A stretch of DNA of 64,000 nucleotides, taken from contig NZ_FNZF01000003.1 in NCBI RefSeq assembly GCF_900109165.1, forward strand, positions 1 through 64,000, read 5' to 3'. Origin of the DNA: Bhargavaea ginsengi (GTDB lineage: Bacteria; Bacillota; Bacilli; Bacillales_A; Planococcaceae). The notes beneath the pieces were generated by a model. It was not told the origin of the DNA. It did not search any database and saw only the letters and a program-made list of their open reading frames with translations. This document shows, one piece after another, positions 16,965 through 24,281 of the stretch (position 1 is its first letter; each line of letters opens with the position of its first letter). The translations under genes and the position numbers were made by a program.

Positions 16965-17321
16965 TCAATGTATTTCCAGGAGGACGTCGCTTTCCTCTAG
17001 CCCCTCCCCTTCGATGACAAGGGCGGTCATCCCCTTTTCCGAGCGGGTCTCGTGCCACTCGCCCTTATCCCAGAAGACGGCCAATCCTTCCCGGACAGGG
17101 ACGTACCGCTTTTCTTCATTGCAGACTGTGCCGTTGCCACTCAGCACGATCAGCACCTGCGGTACGGCCGCCTGATGATACGCGATGACGCCGTTTACCC
17201 CGAGTGTCATCAGTGCGGCCTGGAAGCGGCCTCCGGAGCGGACATACGGCTGGATGGTGAAGTCTGATCCGCCGTGTGTGACAGGCTTCGCAGTGTCCGT
17301 ATCAAACCGAAAGAACTTCAT
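16965..17321 (-). CDS. Cupin-domain protein
   Basis: A 118-aa single cupin barrel: MKFFRFDTDTAKPVTHGG, a degenerate metal motif around GVNGVIAYHQAAVPQVLIVLSGNGTVC, EGLAVFWDKGEWHETRSEKG. Few of the usual metal-binding histidines remain (one in AYHQ, one in EWHE). ATG at 17321 overlaps the last codons of the upstream nitronate monooxygenase gene, so they are coupled. The role is unknown; perhaps a small-molecule sensor or an isomerase. Confidence 0.75.
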   Translation of the reverse strand: MKFFRFDTDTAKPVTHGGSDFTIQPYVRSGGRFQAALMTLGVNGVIAYHQAAVPQVLIVLSGNGTVCNEEKRYVPVREGLAVFWDKGEWHETRSEKGMTALVIEGEGLEESDVLLEIH

Positions 17322-18337
17322 TTCTCTTCTCCGATCAGTCTTCTGACGATCTCGGAAACCTTGCCTTGCCTGGCTTTCCATCCGCTCTCGCCCGACCAGA
17401 GCGACAGCAGGCCCGCTTTGCCCTGTTTGCCGGCGGCCGAGCGGATCGATTTGGTCAAATCGTTCTGGATCGGATACGGGGCGATGGCGGCTTCGGCCAT
17501 TTCCTCGATAAAGCGGTTGTTGAGCCCGCGCGCGTTCTTGCCGCTGAATGCTTTCGTGATGACTGTCTCACCTTCCGAGGAGTTCAGGATCGATTCCTTA
17601 TGTAAGGCATTCGCGCCGCTTTCCTCCGTGACGAGCAGCGCTGTCCCGACCTGGACGGCGGAAGCGCCGGCATCCAGCGCCGCTCGGACCGTCTCCGCGT
17701 CATGGATACCACCGGCGGCGATGACCGGCACCGTCAGTTTGGCCTGGCCCAGCAGTTCGCGAAGTGTCAGGAAACGGTCTTCTCCTATGAACGTCCCACG
17801 GTGACCCCCTGCTTCCTTGCCCTGCAGCACGACCGCGTCCATCCCGCTCCGCTCCGCTTCCACAGCCTCTTCCGGCGATGTCGCCGTGCCGATCAGCAAG
17901 GCGCCGGCGTCTTTCAGCTTCCGGACCGTCTCTTCATCGGGCAGCCCGAACGTGAATGACACGACCTCGACGCCTTCGTCGATCACGACATCCACCTGGC
18001 GCGAAAACTCGCTTTCGCTCAGAACGGGAGGTTCCCCGGACAGCCCGAGCTCCTCCCGAAAAGGTGCAAGCGCCCGGTGCGCCTCCCCGATCACCGCCTC
18101 GTCCCGCTCCGGACGCTCCGGCACGAACAGGTTGACGTTGAACGGCTTATCAGAGAGATTCCGGATTTTCCGGATTGCCGACCGCGTCTCCTCCGCAGAC
18201 ATATAACCCGCCCCGAGCGAACCGAGAATCCCCGCATCCAGGCACGCCGCGACAAACTCCGGCGTGGTCGAACCGGCCATCGGCGCCTGGATGATCGGAT
18301 AGTCCATCTCGAGTGCTTTCCACCAGTTTGTTTTCAT
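17318..18337 (-). CDS. Nitronate monooxygenase (NMO / 2-nitropropane dioxygenase)
   Basis: A 339-aa TIM-barrel flavoprotein: YPIIQAPMAGSTTPEFVAACLDAGILGSLGAGYMSAEETR, FNVNLFVPERP, DAVVLQGKEAGGHRGTF, VPVIAAGGIHDAETVRAALDAGASAVQVGTALL. These are the FMN phosphate-binding and catalytic (HRG) motifs of class I NMO. It oxidises alkyl nitronates such as propionate-3-nitronate. ATG at 18337 follows AAAGGAGACG; the longer frame has no better ribosome site. Confidence 0.92.
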   Translation of the reverse strand: MKTNWWKALEMDYPIIQAPMAGSTTPEFVAACLDAGILGSLGAGYMSAEETRSAIRKIRNLSDKPFNVNLFVPERPERDEAVIGEAHRALAPFREELGLSGEPPVLSESEFSRQVDVVIDEGVEVVSFTFGLPDEETVRKLKDAGALLIGTATSPEEAVEAERSGMDAVVLQGKEAGGHRGTFIGEDRFLTLRELLGQAKLTVPVIAAGGIHDAETVRAALDAGASAVQVGTALLVTEESGANALHKESILNSSEGETVITKAFSGKNARGLNNRFIEEMAEAAIAPYPIQNDLTKSIRSAAGKQGKAGLLSLWSGESGWKARQGKVSEIVRRLIGEEK

Positions 18338-18478
18338 TTGATCGTCTCCTTTGGTTGTCCACTTCAGCCGTCCGTTCTCCACCCATTCCCTTTCTCGGTC
18401 TGGCCTTTGATTTCCTTCCTGCATGCCCCGTCCCCGTCCCGGGCAGACAGAAAGTATTCCGGACAGGGAGGTGCCGCC

Positions 18479-18862
18479 ATGGCCGAAAGAGAATCTTCGT
18501 CAACGTCCTGTTCGCGCTGAGCATCATGGCGATCCTGCTCATCACGCTGTACCCGAAGGATTCCGGTCCTACAGGGGAGCAGAACATTAATCTTATTCTA
18601 TTTAAAAGCATGGCAGAGATGATTGCCAATGCCGTTAGTCAGGGCGTCCCGCTCCGCAATATCGGGCTTAATATCCTGCTGTTCGTGCCGTTCGGATTCC
18701 TTTCCGCAGCAAGAAAGACCGTTGCCGCAACTTGATTCTGAAGGGAATGCTTGCCGGCCTGCTGCTGTCGGGGGTGTGGAAGCGGTTCTATACTTCCTCG
18801 TGCGCACTACGGACGCGGATGATGTCATCCTGAATACGTTCGGTCCGCTGATCGGTTGAGTG
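18479..18862 (+). pseudogene. VanZ-like membrane protein remnant with frameshifts
   Basis: Three frames have to be joined to recover the family pattern. One gives VNVLFALSIMAILLITLYPK, INLILFKSMAEMI and NIGLNILLFVPFGFLSAARKT; a later frame gives FLVRTTDADDVILNTFGPLIG. These match the start, middle and RTTDVDDIILNT end of VanZ-like proteins. At least two frameshifts separate them (near the start and around 18715-18790). The GGGAGG at 18465 is the old ribosome site. The gene is dead unless the sequence has several base errors. Confidence 0.75.
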
Positions 18863-18887
18863 GCGTGGAAGCTGGCAGAAAGAACAA

Positions 18888-19027
18888 AAGCGCAAGCGCC
18901 CGCTAAGCAACGTACAAACTGGAGCCCATCGCAATGAGATAAAGAAAACACGGCGAGGAACGAGTCGATGTTGACTTATCGCAGTGGAGAAGGGTGAAGT
19001 TTGCTAGTTGCTGGGCGCTGGAGCTGG
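18888..19027. repeat. Bacillales-type intergenic repeat with inverted ends
   Basis: About 140 bp whose ends pair: GCGCAAGCGCCCG...AAGCAAC at the left against GTTGCTGGGCGCTGGAGC at the right. Internal blocks (GAGATAAAGAAAACACGGCG, GTTGACTTATCGCAG, GGTGAAGTTTGC) recall an intergenic repeat I have seen in many Bacillales genomes. It can fold into a long RNA or DNA hairpin. Only one copy was seen in this window. Confidence 0.65.
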
Positions 19028-19091
19028 CCGGGGACGCCATGTAAATAGCCATAATCCACAGAGTGACGTTTTATAATTCCTAAGCAACGAA

Positions 19092-19116
19092 AAAAGCTCC
19101 CTAGAAGGGGGCTTTT
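19092..19116 (-). terminator. Terminator of the PstS-like gene
   Basis: AAAAGCTCCCT paired with GGGGGCTTTT; the minus strand continues with a run of T. Confidence 0.85.
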
Positions 19117-19132
19117 CGCATAATGACCATAT

Positions 19133-20278
19133 TTATTTACCGTTTCCCACATACCCCGTCCTCTCAACAATCTTCTGCCCTTCCTCTGACAGGATCCAGT
19201 CGATGAACGGCCCGACGTTCGGGTTGTCGGTGCCTGCGGTGACTACGTACAGTTCATTGACGATCGGATAGTCGCCGGAGCGGATGTTGTCTGCCGTCGG
19301 CTCCACGCCGTCGACAGCAAGCAGCCGAACCTTGTCATTTCCAAGCATCGATTGGGAATAAAACCGGAATGTGTAACCGATCGCACCGCCGTAGTTGCGG
19401 TAGTCGGCGACGTCTTCGATGATGCCGCTCATGAGGTCCGCGGTCTGTTCGGTCGGAGCCGCCATGATCGGTGTGTCTCCCATGAACGCTTCAAGCGCCG
19501 TCTGGCTCCCGCTGTCCGGAGGCCGCTGGTAGGCCCGGATCTCCGTGCTCCGGCCGCCGACTTCCTTCCAGTTGGTGACCTTGCCGGAGTAGATATCGCG
19601 AATCTCCTCCTGAGTGAGGCTCTCGACCGGATTATCTTCGTTCACGAAAAAGACGAATGCCTCCCTGCCGATCGGCGTCAGCTCGAGTTCTTTTCCTGCC
19701 TGCCTCGCCCGCTCCAGTTGGGCATCCGAGGGGCCCGCAACAAAGATCAGGTCCACTTCACCGTTGATCAGGCTTTCGTAGGCCTGACCGGTCCTGTTCG
19801 ACATGACTTCACTCATGTACGGTTCATAGTCCTTTTCTGGATACACCGCCTGAGTGAACGAGGCATACAGCGGATAAAGCGCCGTCGCACCGTCGATTAC
19901 GGGCAGGTCGCCTTCCATCTTAAAAGAGGCCGGGGCATCCAGCGACACCGCCTTGGTACCCTCCACAAACGGCGCGTACTCATACAGGTCCACGCCGTCT
20001 GCATGCACGACCGGCTTGGTCAGTTTGTAAAGCGATGGTGATGCGATGAGAAGGCCGATGCCGAGAAGCGCCAGCGGGATGCCGAGCACGACCTTTTTCC
20101 GCCGGACTCCAAATACCATAAAGCCGAACCAAAAAATCACCGCCAGCACACCCGCAACCGTGACGGGGAACCATGCCTGGCCACCGGCGAACAGCACCAT
20201 AAACAGCAATGGCGCCGACAGGAACAGAATGAAGATCACAATCCCGATAAACCCCAACACCTGCGCCACTCGCTTCAT
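19133..20278 (-). CDS. PstS-family phosphate-binding protein with N-terminal membrane segments
   Basis: A 381-aa protein. Residues 1-95 hold three hydrophobic segments (QVLGFIGIVIFILFLSAPLL, TVAGVLAVIFWFGFMVFG, LGIPLALLGIGLLIASP). The rest is a PstS fold: LPVIDGATALYPLYASFTQAVYP, VDLIFVAGPSDAQLERARQAG, EAFVFFVNEDNPVESLTQEEIRDIYSGKVTNWKEVGG, RPPDSGSQTALEAFMG. The binding domain should face outside, anchored by the segments rather than by a lipid. No pstCAB genes are nearby, so it may sense phosphate rather than feed a transporter. ATG at 20278 follows GGGGGCACC. Confidence 0.85.
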   Translation of the reverse strand: MKRVAQVLGFIGIVIFILFLSAPLLFMVLFAGGQAWFPVTVAGVLAVIFWFGFMVFGVRRKKVVLGIPLALLGIGLLIASPSLYKLTKPVVHADGVDLYEYAPFVEGTKAVSLDAPASFKMEGDLPVIDGATALYPLYASFTQAVYPEKDYEPYMSEVMSNRTGQAYESLINGEVDLIFVAGPSDAQLERARQAGKELELTPIGREAFVFFVNEDNPVESLTQEEIRDIYSGKVTNWKEVGGRSTEIRAYQRPPDSGSQTALEAFMGDTPIMAAPTEQTADLMSGIIEDVADYRNYGGAIGYTFRFYSQSMLGNDKVRLLAVDGVEPTADNIRSGDYPIVNELYVVTAGTDNPNVGPFIDWILSEEGQKIVERTGYVGNGK

Positions 20279-20433
20279 AAAAGGTGCCCCCATTGCCCAT
20301 TGATATTTCCAACTATTGCATAAAGGGTGGCGCCCTGCAATCCTTATTTCGTGTAGAATAAGGACAAGAGCATTGGATGGAAGCGAGCAGGATGCGTGCA
20401 AGCCCGCCAAGACATCCACGAAAAGGTGATTAC

Positions 20434-20625
20434 ATGAAAAAACTGAGCATCTTTTTCCGAATCCTGTCACTGGTCGGCGTCCTTGCAGTGGTCTTCGCGT
20501 TCCTCGATATCGGACGGGGCTTTTACAATGACTACCGCTGGTGGTTCCTCGGCGCACTCTGGACAGGCCTGATCGGCAACTGGCTGATTGACCGGAAAAA
20601 TGCGAAACAGCGTACCGTATCCTAA
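20434..20625 (+). CDS. Small two-TM membrane protein, tandem paralogue 1
   Basis: 63 aa: a hydrophobic segment (LSLVGVLAVVFAFLDI) then FYNDYRWWFLGALWTGLIGNW and a basic tail. It is a clear paralogue of the next gene, with the same order of DIGR-FY, YRWWFLG, LWTG-IGNW and KQRT. ATG at 20434 follows AAAGGTGATTAC, an SD context also duplicated before the second gene. Function unknown. Confidence 0.75.
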   Translation: MKKLSIFFRILSLVGVLAVVFAFLDIGRGFYNDYRWWFLGALWTGLIGNWLIDRKNAKQRTVS

Positions 20626-20638
20626 AGAAGGTGATTAC

Positions 20639-20842
20639 ATGAAAAGGTTGAACAATTTCTTTTTTGCGTTGATGATCATCGGCGGGATTCCGATGGTTTT
20701 GGCGTTTTTCGATATCGGACGGAGTTTTTACGATAATTACCGCTGGTGGTTCCTCGGCCTCCTTTGGACCGGAGTCATCGGCAACTGGATCACCGAACGA
20801 AAAATCAAGAAACAGCGCACGGCGCATACCCGCCTGTCATGA
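20639..20842 (+). CDS. Small two-TM membrane protein, tandem paralogue 2
   Basis: 67 aa, paralogous to the gene 13 bp upstream (LMIIGGIPMVLAFFDIGR, YRWWFLGLLWTGVIGNW, KIKKQRT). The preceding GAAGGTGATTAC copies the first gene's ribosome site, pointing to a tandem duplication that included the leader. Probably an operon of two membrane peptides of unknown role. Confidence 0.75.
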   Translation: MKRLNNFFFALMIIGGIPMVLAFFDIGRSFYDNYRWWFLGLLWTGVIGNWITERKIKKQRTAHTRLS

Positions 20843-20903
20843 ACATGCGAGTTTTTGTGTGCCCGAGCCGGCTGGTCGGCACAGCTCCAGTTTGCTGCGG
20901 CTA

Positions 20904-20966
20904 TTCGTGATTTCACGGCCACGGTTCGCGATTTCGTGACCGCATGAGGCAGATTCGCAGTGGAAC
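20904..20966. repeat. 21-bp array, three units, word TTCGYGATTTC
   Basis: TTCGTGATTTC at 20904 and TTCGCGATTTC at 20925 are exactly 21 bp apart; a third degenerate unit (GAGGCAGATTCGCAG) starts at 20946. It sits in a convergent intergenic gap just before a terminator. Confidence 0.65.
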
Positions 20967-20986
20967 GTGCTGATCCCAATATAAAA

Positions 20987-21006
20987 ACGCATGCACCTGC
21001 ATGCGT
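20987..21006 (-). terminator. Terminator of the 35-aa gene
   Basis: ACGCATGCA paired perfectly with TGCATGCGT around a 2-nt loop, followed on the minus strand by TTTTATATT. Confidence 0.85.
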
Positions 21007-21016
21007 CCGTCCTCTG

Positions 21017-21124
21017 TCATCCCCTGCGCCTGATCGGGATGCCCACTTTCTTTTTCCGGAAGCGGGCAGGCTCCCATGTTTCCGGCGCCATTCTGCGGAG
21101 CAGGAATCGCCGTATGAAGCTCAT
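21017..21124 (-). CDS. Small basic peptide (35 aa)
   Basis: Reading frame of 35 codons, MSFIRRFLLRRMAPETWEPA followed by RFRKKKVGIPIRRRG, strongly basic. GGAGG lies 8 nt before the ATG, and a perfect terminator starts 11 bp after the stop, so it looks like a complete transcription unit. I recognise no family. It could be a ribosome- or nucleic-acid-associated peptide. Confidence 0.6.
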   Translation of the reverse strand: MSFIRRFLLRRMAPETWEPARFRKKKVGIPIRRRG

Positions 21125-21173
21125 TGAATGCGCCTCCTCTGTTCAATACATGCCCATTACTGGCCTATCTTCT

Positions 21174-21791
21174 CTAGAATTGGATCTTGAATTCAATGTC
21201 GTCTGCACTGATGGTCAGCTCGTCCACATCAGACTCTCGTAAAATGAACCCGATGTTCCCGGCCTTCACCTCACCCGGTGCGATCATGCCGCCAAGCTCT
21301 TCCCTATATAGATCATCTTCCCAGCGGAGTGCTTCTCCTGTGTCCGTGCCGATCACCGAGACCGGATTAAACTGGATCGGCTCTCCGCCAGTGTTCCGGA
21401 CCTCGACAAACAGCTTGACGAACTCAAACGTTTGCCCGCCGTTGAATCGACCGGTCGCGGGCACATAGCGGAGGAGCTTCGTTTCCCTGACTGTCAACTC
21501 GGCCGGACCCGCACTCACCTGCTTCTGCTCGCCGGATGCCTTCAGCACTTCCAATCCACCGCGGCTGTCGCGCACCACCTCGCCGGGCCTCGTTATCCTC
21601 CGATCATCACTGATGCGCGGATTCGGCCGGTAGTCCCCGTAATAGGCCGGCACCTCCAACATTGACTCCGTCTGAAGGACTGCCGCCTCCACCTGGTGGT
21701 CCGGTGACGCCTGTTCCACAGGCGCGGTCACATCCATCATGCATCCCGAAAAGAACAATGTCGCTAGCCCGATCATGAACAGCCGTCTCAT
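21174..21791 (-). CDS. Lipoprotein with DUF4352-like domain
   Basis: A 205-aa lipoprotein precursor: MRRLFMIGLATLFFSGC is a signal peptide with lipobox (FSGC, Cys17). The C-terminal half has the beta-sandwich pattern of DUF4352-type extracellular proteins: VRETKLLRYVPATGRFNGG, EFVKLFVEVRNTGGEPIQFNP, GMIAPGEVKAGNIGFIL. A proline- and glutamine-rich linker separates the two. ATG at 21791 follows GGGAGGATGCG. Role unknown, surface anchored. Confidence 0.8.
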   Translation of the reverse strand: MRRLFMIGLATLFFSGCMMDVTAPVEQASPDHQVEAAVLQTESMLEVPAYYGDYRPNPRISDDRRITRPGEVVRDSRGGLEVLKASGEQKQVSAGPAELTVRETKLLRYVPATGRFNGGQTFEFVKLFVEVRNTGGEPIQFNPVSVIGTDTGEALRWEDDLYREELGGMIAPGEVKAGNIGFILRESDVDELTISADDIEFKIQF

Positions 21792-21901
21792 TTCGCATCC
21801 TCCCTGTGTCCGCGAATCCTTCTGCCCTGTTTGCCCCCACCATAACCCGTCCGTGTGAAGGACATATGAAGCGCATTTTAGGAGTTTGTAAAAAATAAAA
21901 A

Positions 21902-21923
21902 CGCATGCGGCTGTTCGCATGCG
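21902..21923 (-). terminator. Terminator of ywbE
   Basis: CGCATGCG paired with CGCATGCG around CTGTTC, with a T-run on the minus strand. Confidence 0.85.
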
Positions 21924-21932
21924 CCATCCCCG

Positions 21933-22130
21933 TTATTCATTGATTTCCTTGACCCGCCCGACCTGTCCGTCCTCCAGGCGCACCTTGATGCCGTGGGGAT
22001 GGGTCGGTGAATTTGTAAGAAGGTCCTTTACAATACCTTCAGTCAGCGCGCCCGTCCGCTGATCTTTCTTGAGTACGATTTTCACACGCTGGCCGGGCTT
22101 CACGTCCGCGCGGGTTTTGCCGTCTTTCAT
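21933..22130 (-). CDS. ywbE: YwbE family protein
   Basis: 65 aa, whole-length match to the YwbE family from memory: ADVKPGQRVKIVLKKDQRTG, LTEGIVKDLLTNSP, HGIKVRLEDGQVGRVKEI. It is a small SH3/KOW-like beta barrel conserved in Gram-positives with no settled function. Single-gene unit with its own terminator. Confidence 0.9.
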   Translation of the reverse strand: MKDGKTRADVKPGQRVKIVLKKDQRTGALTEGIVKDLLTNSPTHPHGIKVRLEDGQVGRVKEINE

Positions 22131-22193
22131 CCGAATCCGCTCCTTCCTTACTACGTTGTACCACGTTTAAGCGGTTCTGTAACGGGAGAACCT

Positions 22194-22373
22194 ATGGATT
22201 CGAAGGGAGTGGTTGGATTGAAGAAAGGAAACCGGGAACCGCATGAGCGCATGGCCGAGACGAACAACGGCCTCCGCGACACGCAGGAAGTGCTGTATCA
22301 GGACGAGTTCAAGCGTGCGGATGCCGCTGGCAAAAAAGAAAATCAACCGGGCAACCGCCGGCAGGGAAAATGA
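22194..22373 (+). CDS. Small hydrophilic protein (59 aa), family not recognised
   Basis: ATG at 22194 (GGGAGA 5 nt upstream) or TTG at 22218 (GGGAG 8 nt upstream). The product is charged and probably disordered (KKGNREPHERMAETNNGLRD, QEVLYQDEFKRADAAGKKE). The composition is reminiscent of small Bacillales spore or stress proteins, but that is only a compositional likeness. A terminator follows directly, supporting a real gene. Confidence 0.55.
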   Translation: MDSKGVVGLKKGNREPHERMAETNNGLRDTQEVLYQDEFKRADAAGKKENQPGNRRQGK

Positions 22374-22378
22374 AAGCA

Positions 22379-22407
22379 GCCGTCATCCATGCAGGATGGC
22401 GGCCTTT
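22379..22407 (+). terminator. Terminator of the 59-aa gene
   Basis: GCCGTCATCC paired with GGATGGCGGC (one mismatch), followed by CTTTTC. Confidence 0.75.
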
Positions 22408-22502
22408 TCAAGGGCACAGCAAAGCCGCCCCGCACCAGCGGAACGACTTATCGTGAAGCATTCCCTATTCACCGGAGAAATAATCAAATAGACTGAATTT
22501 TT

Positions 22503-22691
22503 TTACCTTTTGCTGTATCTCTCCTTGTTTCCGGCCACAGTCTGAATTCCCGCGATCAGTGCCACCACTCCAAGCAAACCTGCAAGCAGCATAGAACCGA
22601 TTCTGAGCATCATGGATTCAGCACCGGCTCCCGTCACAGCAATGATGGCACCGAGGACGATAAACAGGAGAAGGATCCCGATATCCTTCAC
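22503..22691 (-). CDS. Small two-TM membrane protein
   Basis: 62 aa with two hydrophobic segments (IGILLLFIVLGAIIAVTGAG and SMLLAGLLGVVALIAGIQTV) and a basic tail. It begins 4 nt after the stop of the kinase-like gene, so it is probably co-transcribed with it. Family unknown. Confidence 0.65.
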   Translation of the reverse strand: MKDIGILLLFIVLGAIIAVTGAGAESMMLRIGSMLLAGLLGVVALIAGIQTVAGNKERYSKR

Positions 22692-22695
22692 TGCC

Positions 22696-23916
22696 TCACT
22701 CCTTATCTGTCATGGATTTCACAAAACGTTCAAGGCGGCGCATCACTTCATCCTCAGAAAGAGTGGTGATGCCAAACCGTCTCCAGTGGGATGCAATGTC
22801 CCCCGGATCCTGTTCCAGCCAGCCGTATACCGCCAAAAGGTCCCAATAGCGGCTGTATTCAAAGCCTCGGTTTTTCGACAATTTTTTATACGTCCCCAGG
22901 AACCGGTCCGCCACATTCCCTCCATGGATCAGCTCGAGCGCGACCCGCATGCGGCCGACGTCCAGCTGTGCCGGACCGCTTCCCGCTTGGGTCCATCCGG
23001 TCACGCCGGTCACACGGCCGTCACGGAACAGCACGTTGGCCGGTTCAAAGTCGCCGTGGATAAAGACCGATGTGGCGTCAGCTGCCTCCTCCCGGAAAAT
23101 CCGGGCAGCCTGCTCCCAGTTGGCGCGGTCGAAGGCCCAGCCGGGAATGACCGGCTCAGCCACCCGCCGGCATGCCGGAATTTCCGGAATGCGGGCCGAG
23201 TGGGTGTTGGATAATATACCCGCAATTTCATCAATCCAAGCCTCAAAATCGAGCGGCTGCAAAAACGGGAACCCATCCAGTTGCGACATCAGGAGGAATC
23301 GGCCGTCGATGGCTTTCACGACCGGGGCAGGAATTTCTCGGTCAGCCGCGGCAGTCAGGGCTTTCAATTCCCGCTCCGCCGCTTGGGCTGAAGATGATTC
23401 TTTCACGGCAAAGTTTACGCCGTCCCCGTTTCGGAACGAGTAGACGGGCCGTTCCGCCGGCAGTCGCCGGAATGATTTCCGGACAGGTGCCCCCGTCTCC
23501 TCATTTAGCCATTCCATCGTCGTATCGGGAAGATCGATGACCGGCAACAGGGTCTTCCGCCAGAACAGCAGCCCGAGCAGGGCACCGCTGGCAATAAGGA
23601 TGAAAGCGGGCCAGTTTATGACCGTCGCGCTCAGCACAAGCGCCACGACCGCTACCCCGAATTTCTTTTTCCAGATGAGCATGACCCCGAGCAGCGTTAG
23701 GATCACCCCGAACACCGTCGGGAACAGGATCGCATCCAGCCTAATCCAGATTCCACGTGTCACTTCCACTTTGATCGGATCCCCGTAGCCCGGAATGCAG
23801 AGTGCCCCGTAGACCCGAAGCCAGTACATATAGTAGTAATACACCGTGTATAGCCCGCCCGCCAGGACGAGCAGCCCCGGCAAATAATTGCGGATCGGCC
23901 GCGCCGCTGAGGCCAT
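22696..23916 (-). CDS. Membrane-anchored aminoglycoside-phosphotransferase-like protein
   Basis: About 406 aa. The N-terminal ~125 residues contain three or four membrane segments ([59 protein letters not shown]). The rest is an APH/choline kinase-like fold with the catalytic loop VFIHGDFEPANVLFRDGR. The usual metal-binding Asp-Trp after it reads VTGW here, so the Asp is replaced by Gly. Without that Asp the protein may bind but not phosphorylate. The start at 23916 is preferred because GGAGGG directly abuts the earlier ATG. Fusion of membrane segments to an APH domain is unusual. Confidence 0.75.
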   Translation of the reverse strand: MASAARPIRNYLPGLLVLAGGLYTVYYYYMYWLRVYGALCIPGYGDPIKVEVTRGIWIRLDAILFPTVFGVILTLLGVMLIWKKKFGVAVVALVLSATVINWPAFILIASGALLGLLFWRKTLLPVIDLPDTTMEWLNEETGAPVRKSFRRLPAERPVYSFRNGDGVNFAVKESSSAQAAERELKALTAAADREIPAPVVKAIDGRFLLMSQLDGFPFLQPLDFEAWIDEIAGILSNTHSARIPEIPACRRVAEPVIPGWAFDRANWEQAARIFREEAADATSVFIHGDFEPANVLFRDGRVTGVTGWTQAGSGPAQLDVGRMRVALELIHGGNVADRFLGTYKKLSKNRGFEYSRYWDLLAVYGWLEQDPGDIASHWRRFGITTLSEDEVMRRLERFVKSMTDKE

Positions 23917-24016
23917 GGCCATCCCTCCTATTGTTGTGCAGCCGGGATCCGTGGGCCCGGCCTTCTCGTTGTATGGCTAAGTGCGGCCATTCATGTGAAC
24001 ATTACGTGATTCCCGC

Positions 24017-24121
24017 GAGTGGCGGGATTGAGTCCCTGAGTGGCGGGAATGGACCCTTGAGTGGCGGGAACGCCTTTCCGAGTGGCGAGATCACTCTGCT
24101 GAGTGGCGGGAACGGCATAGA
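24017..24121. repeat. 21-bp array, five units, word GAGTGGCGGGAA
   Basis: Units start at 24017, 24038, 24059, 24080 and 24101, all exactly 21 bp apart, with GAGTGGCGGG conserved and 8-10 variable bases after it. A degenerate unit may precede at 23996. It lies upstream of the kinase-like gene, next to a second array with a different word. Confidence 0.9.
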
Positions 24122-24139
24122 CATGAGCCGTCAGGGAGC

Positions 24140-24265
24140 GAGTGTTACGGAACGGACCTTGAGTGTTACACAACGCCGCGTGAGTGTTACGCAACTGGCT
24201 TTGAGTGTTACGCAACGCCGCTCGAGTGTTACACAACGCTCTCCGAGTGTTACGCCGCCATACTA
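24140..24265. repeat. 21-bp array, six units, word GAGTGTTACGCAAC
   Basis: Units start at 24140, 24161, 24182, 24203, 24224 and 24245, exactly 21 bp apart. GAGTGTTAC[GA]CAAC is conserved with about 7 variable bases. The word is close to that of the array at 8165. Because 21 bp is seven codons, the minus strand stays open across both arrays with heptapeptide repeats (LRNTQSQ, VPATQGS type), which I do not take as a gene. Confidence 0.9.
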
Positions 24266-24281
24266 CTCGCTCTGCCCGCAC

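Noticed and set aside
23991-24281. Minus-strand open frame of 96 codons with heptapeptide repeats (RNTQ/VPATQ)
   Set aside because: It is an effect of the 21-bp arrays: 21 bp is seven codons, so any stop-free unit stays open. No SD or neighbouring gene supports translation.
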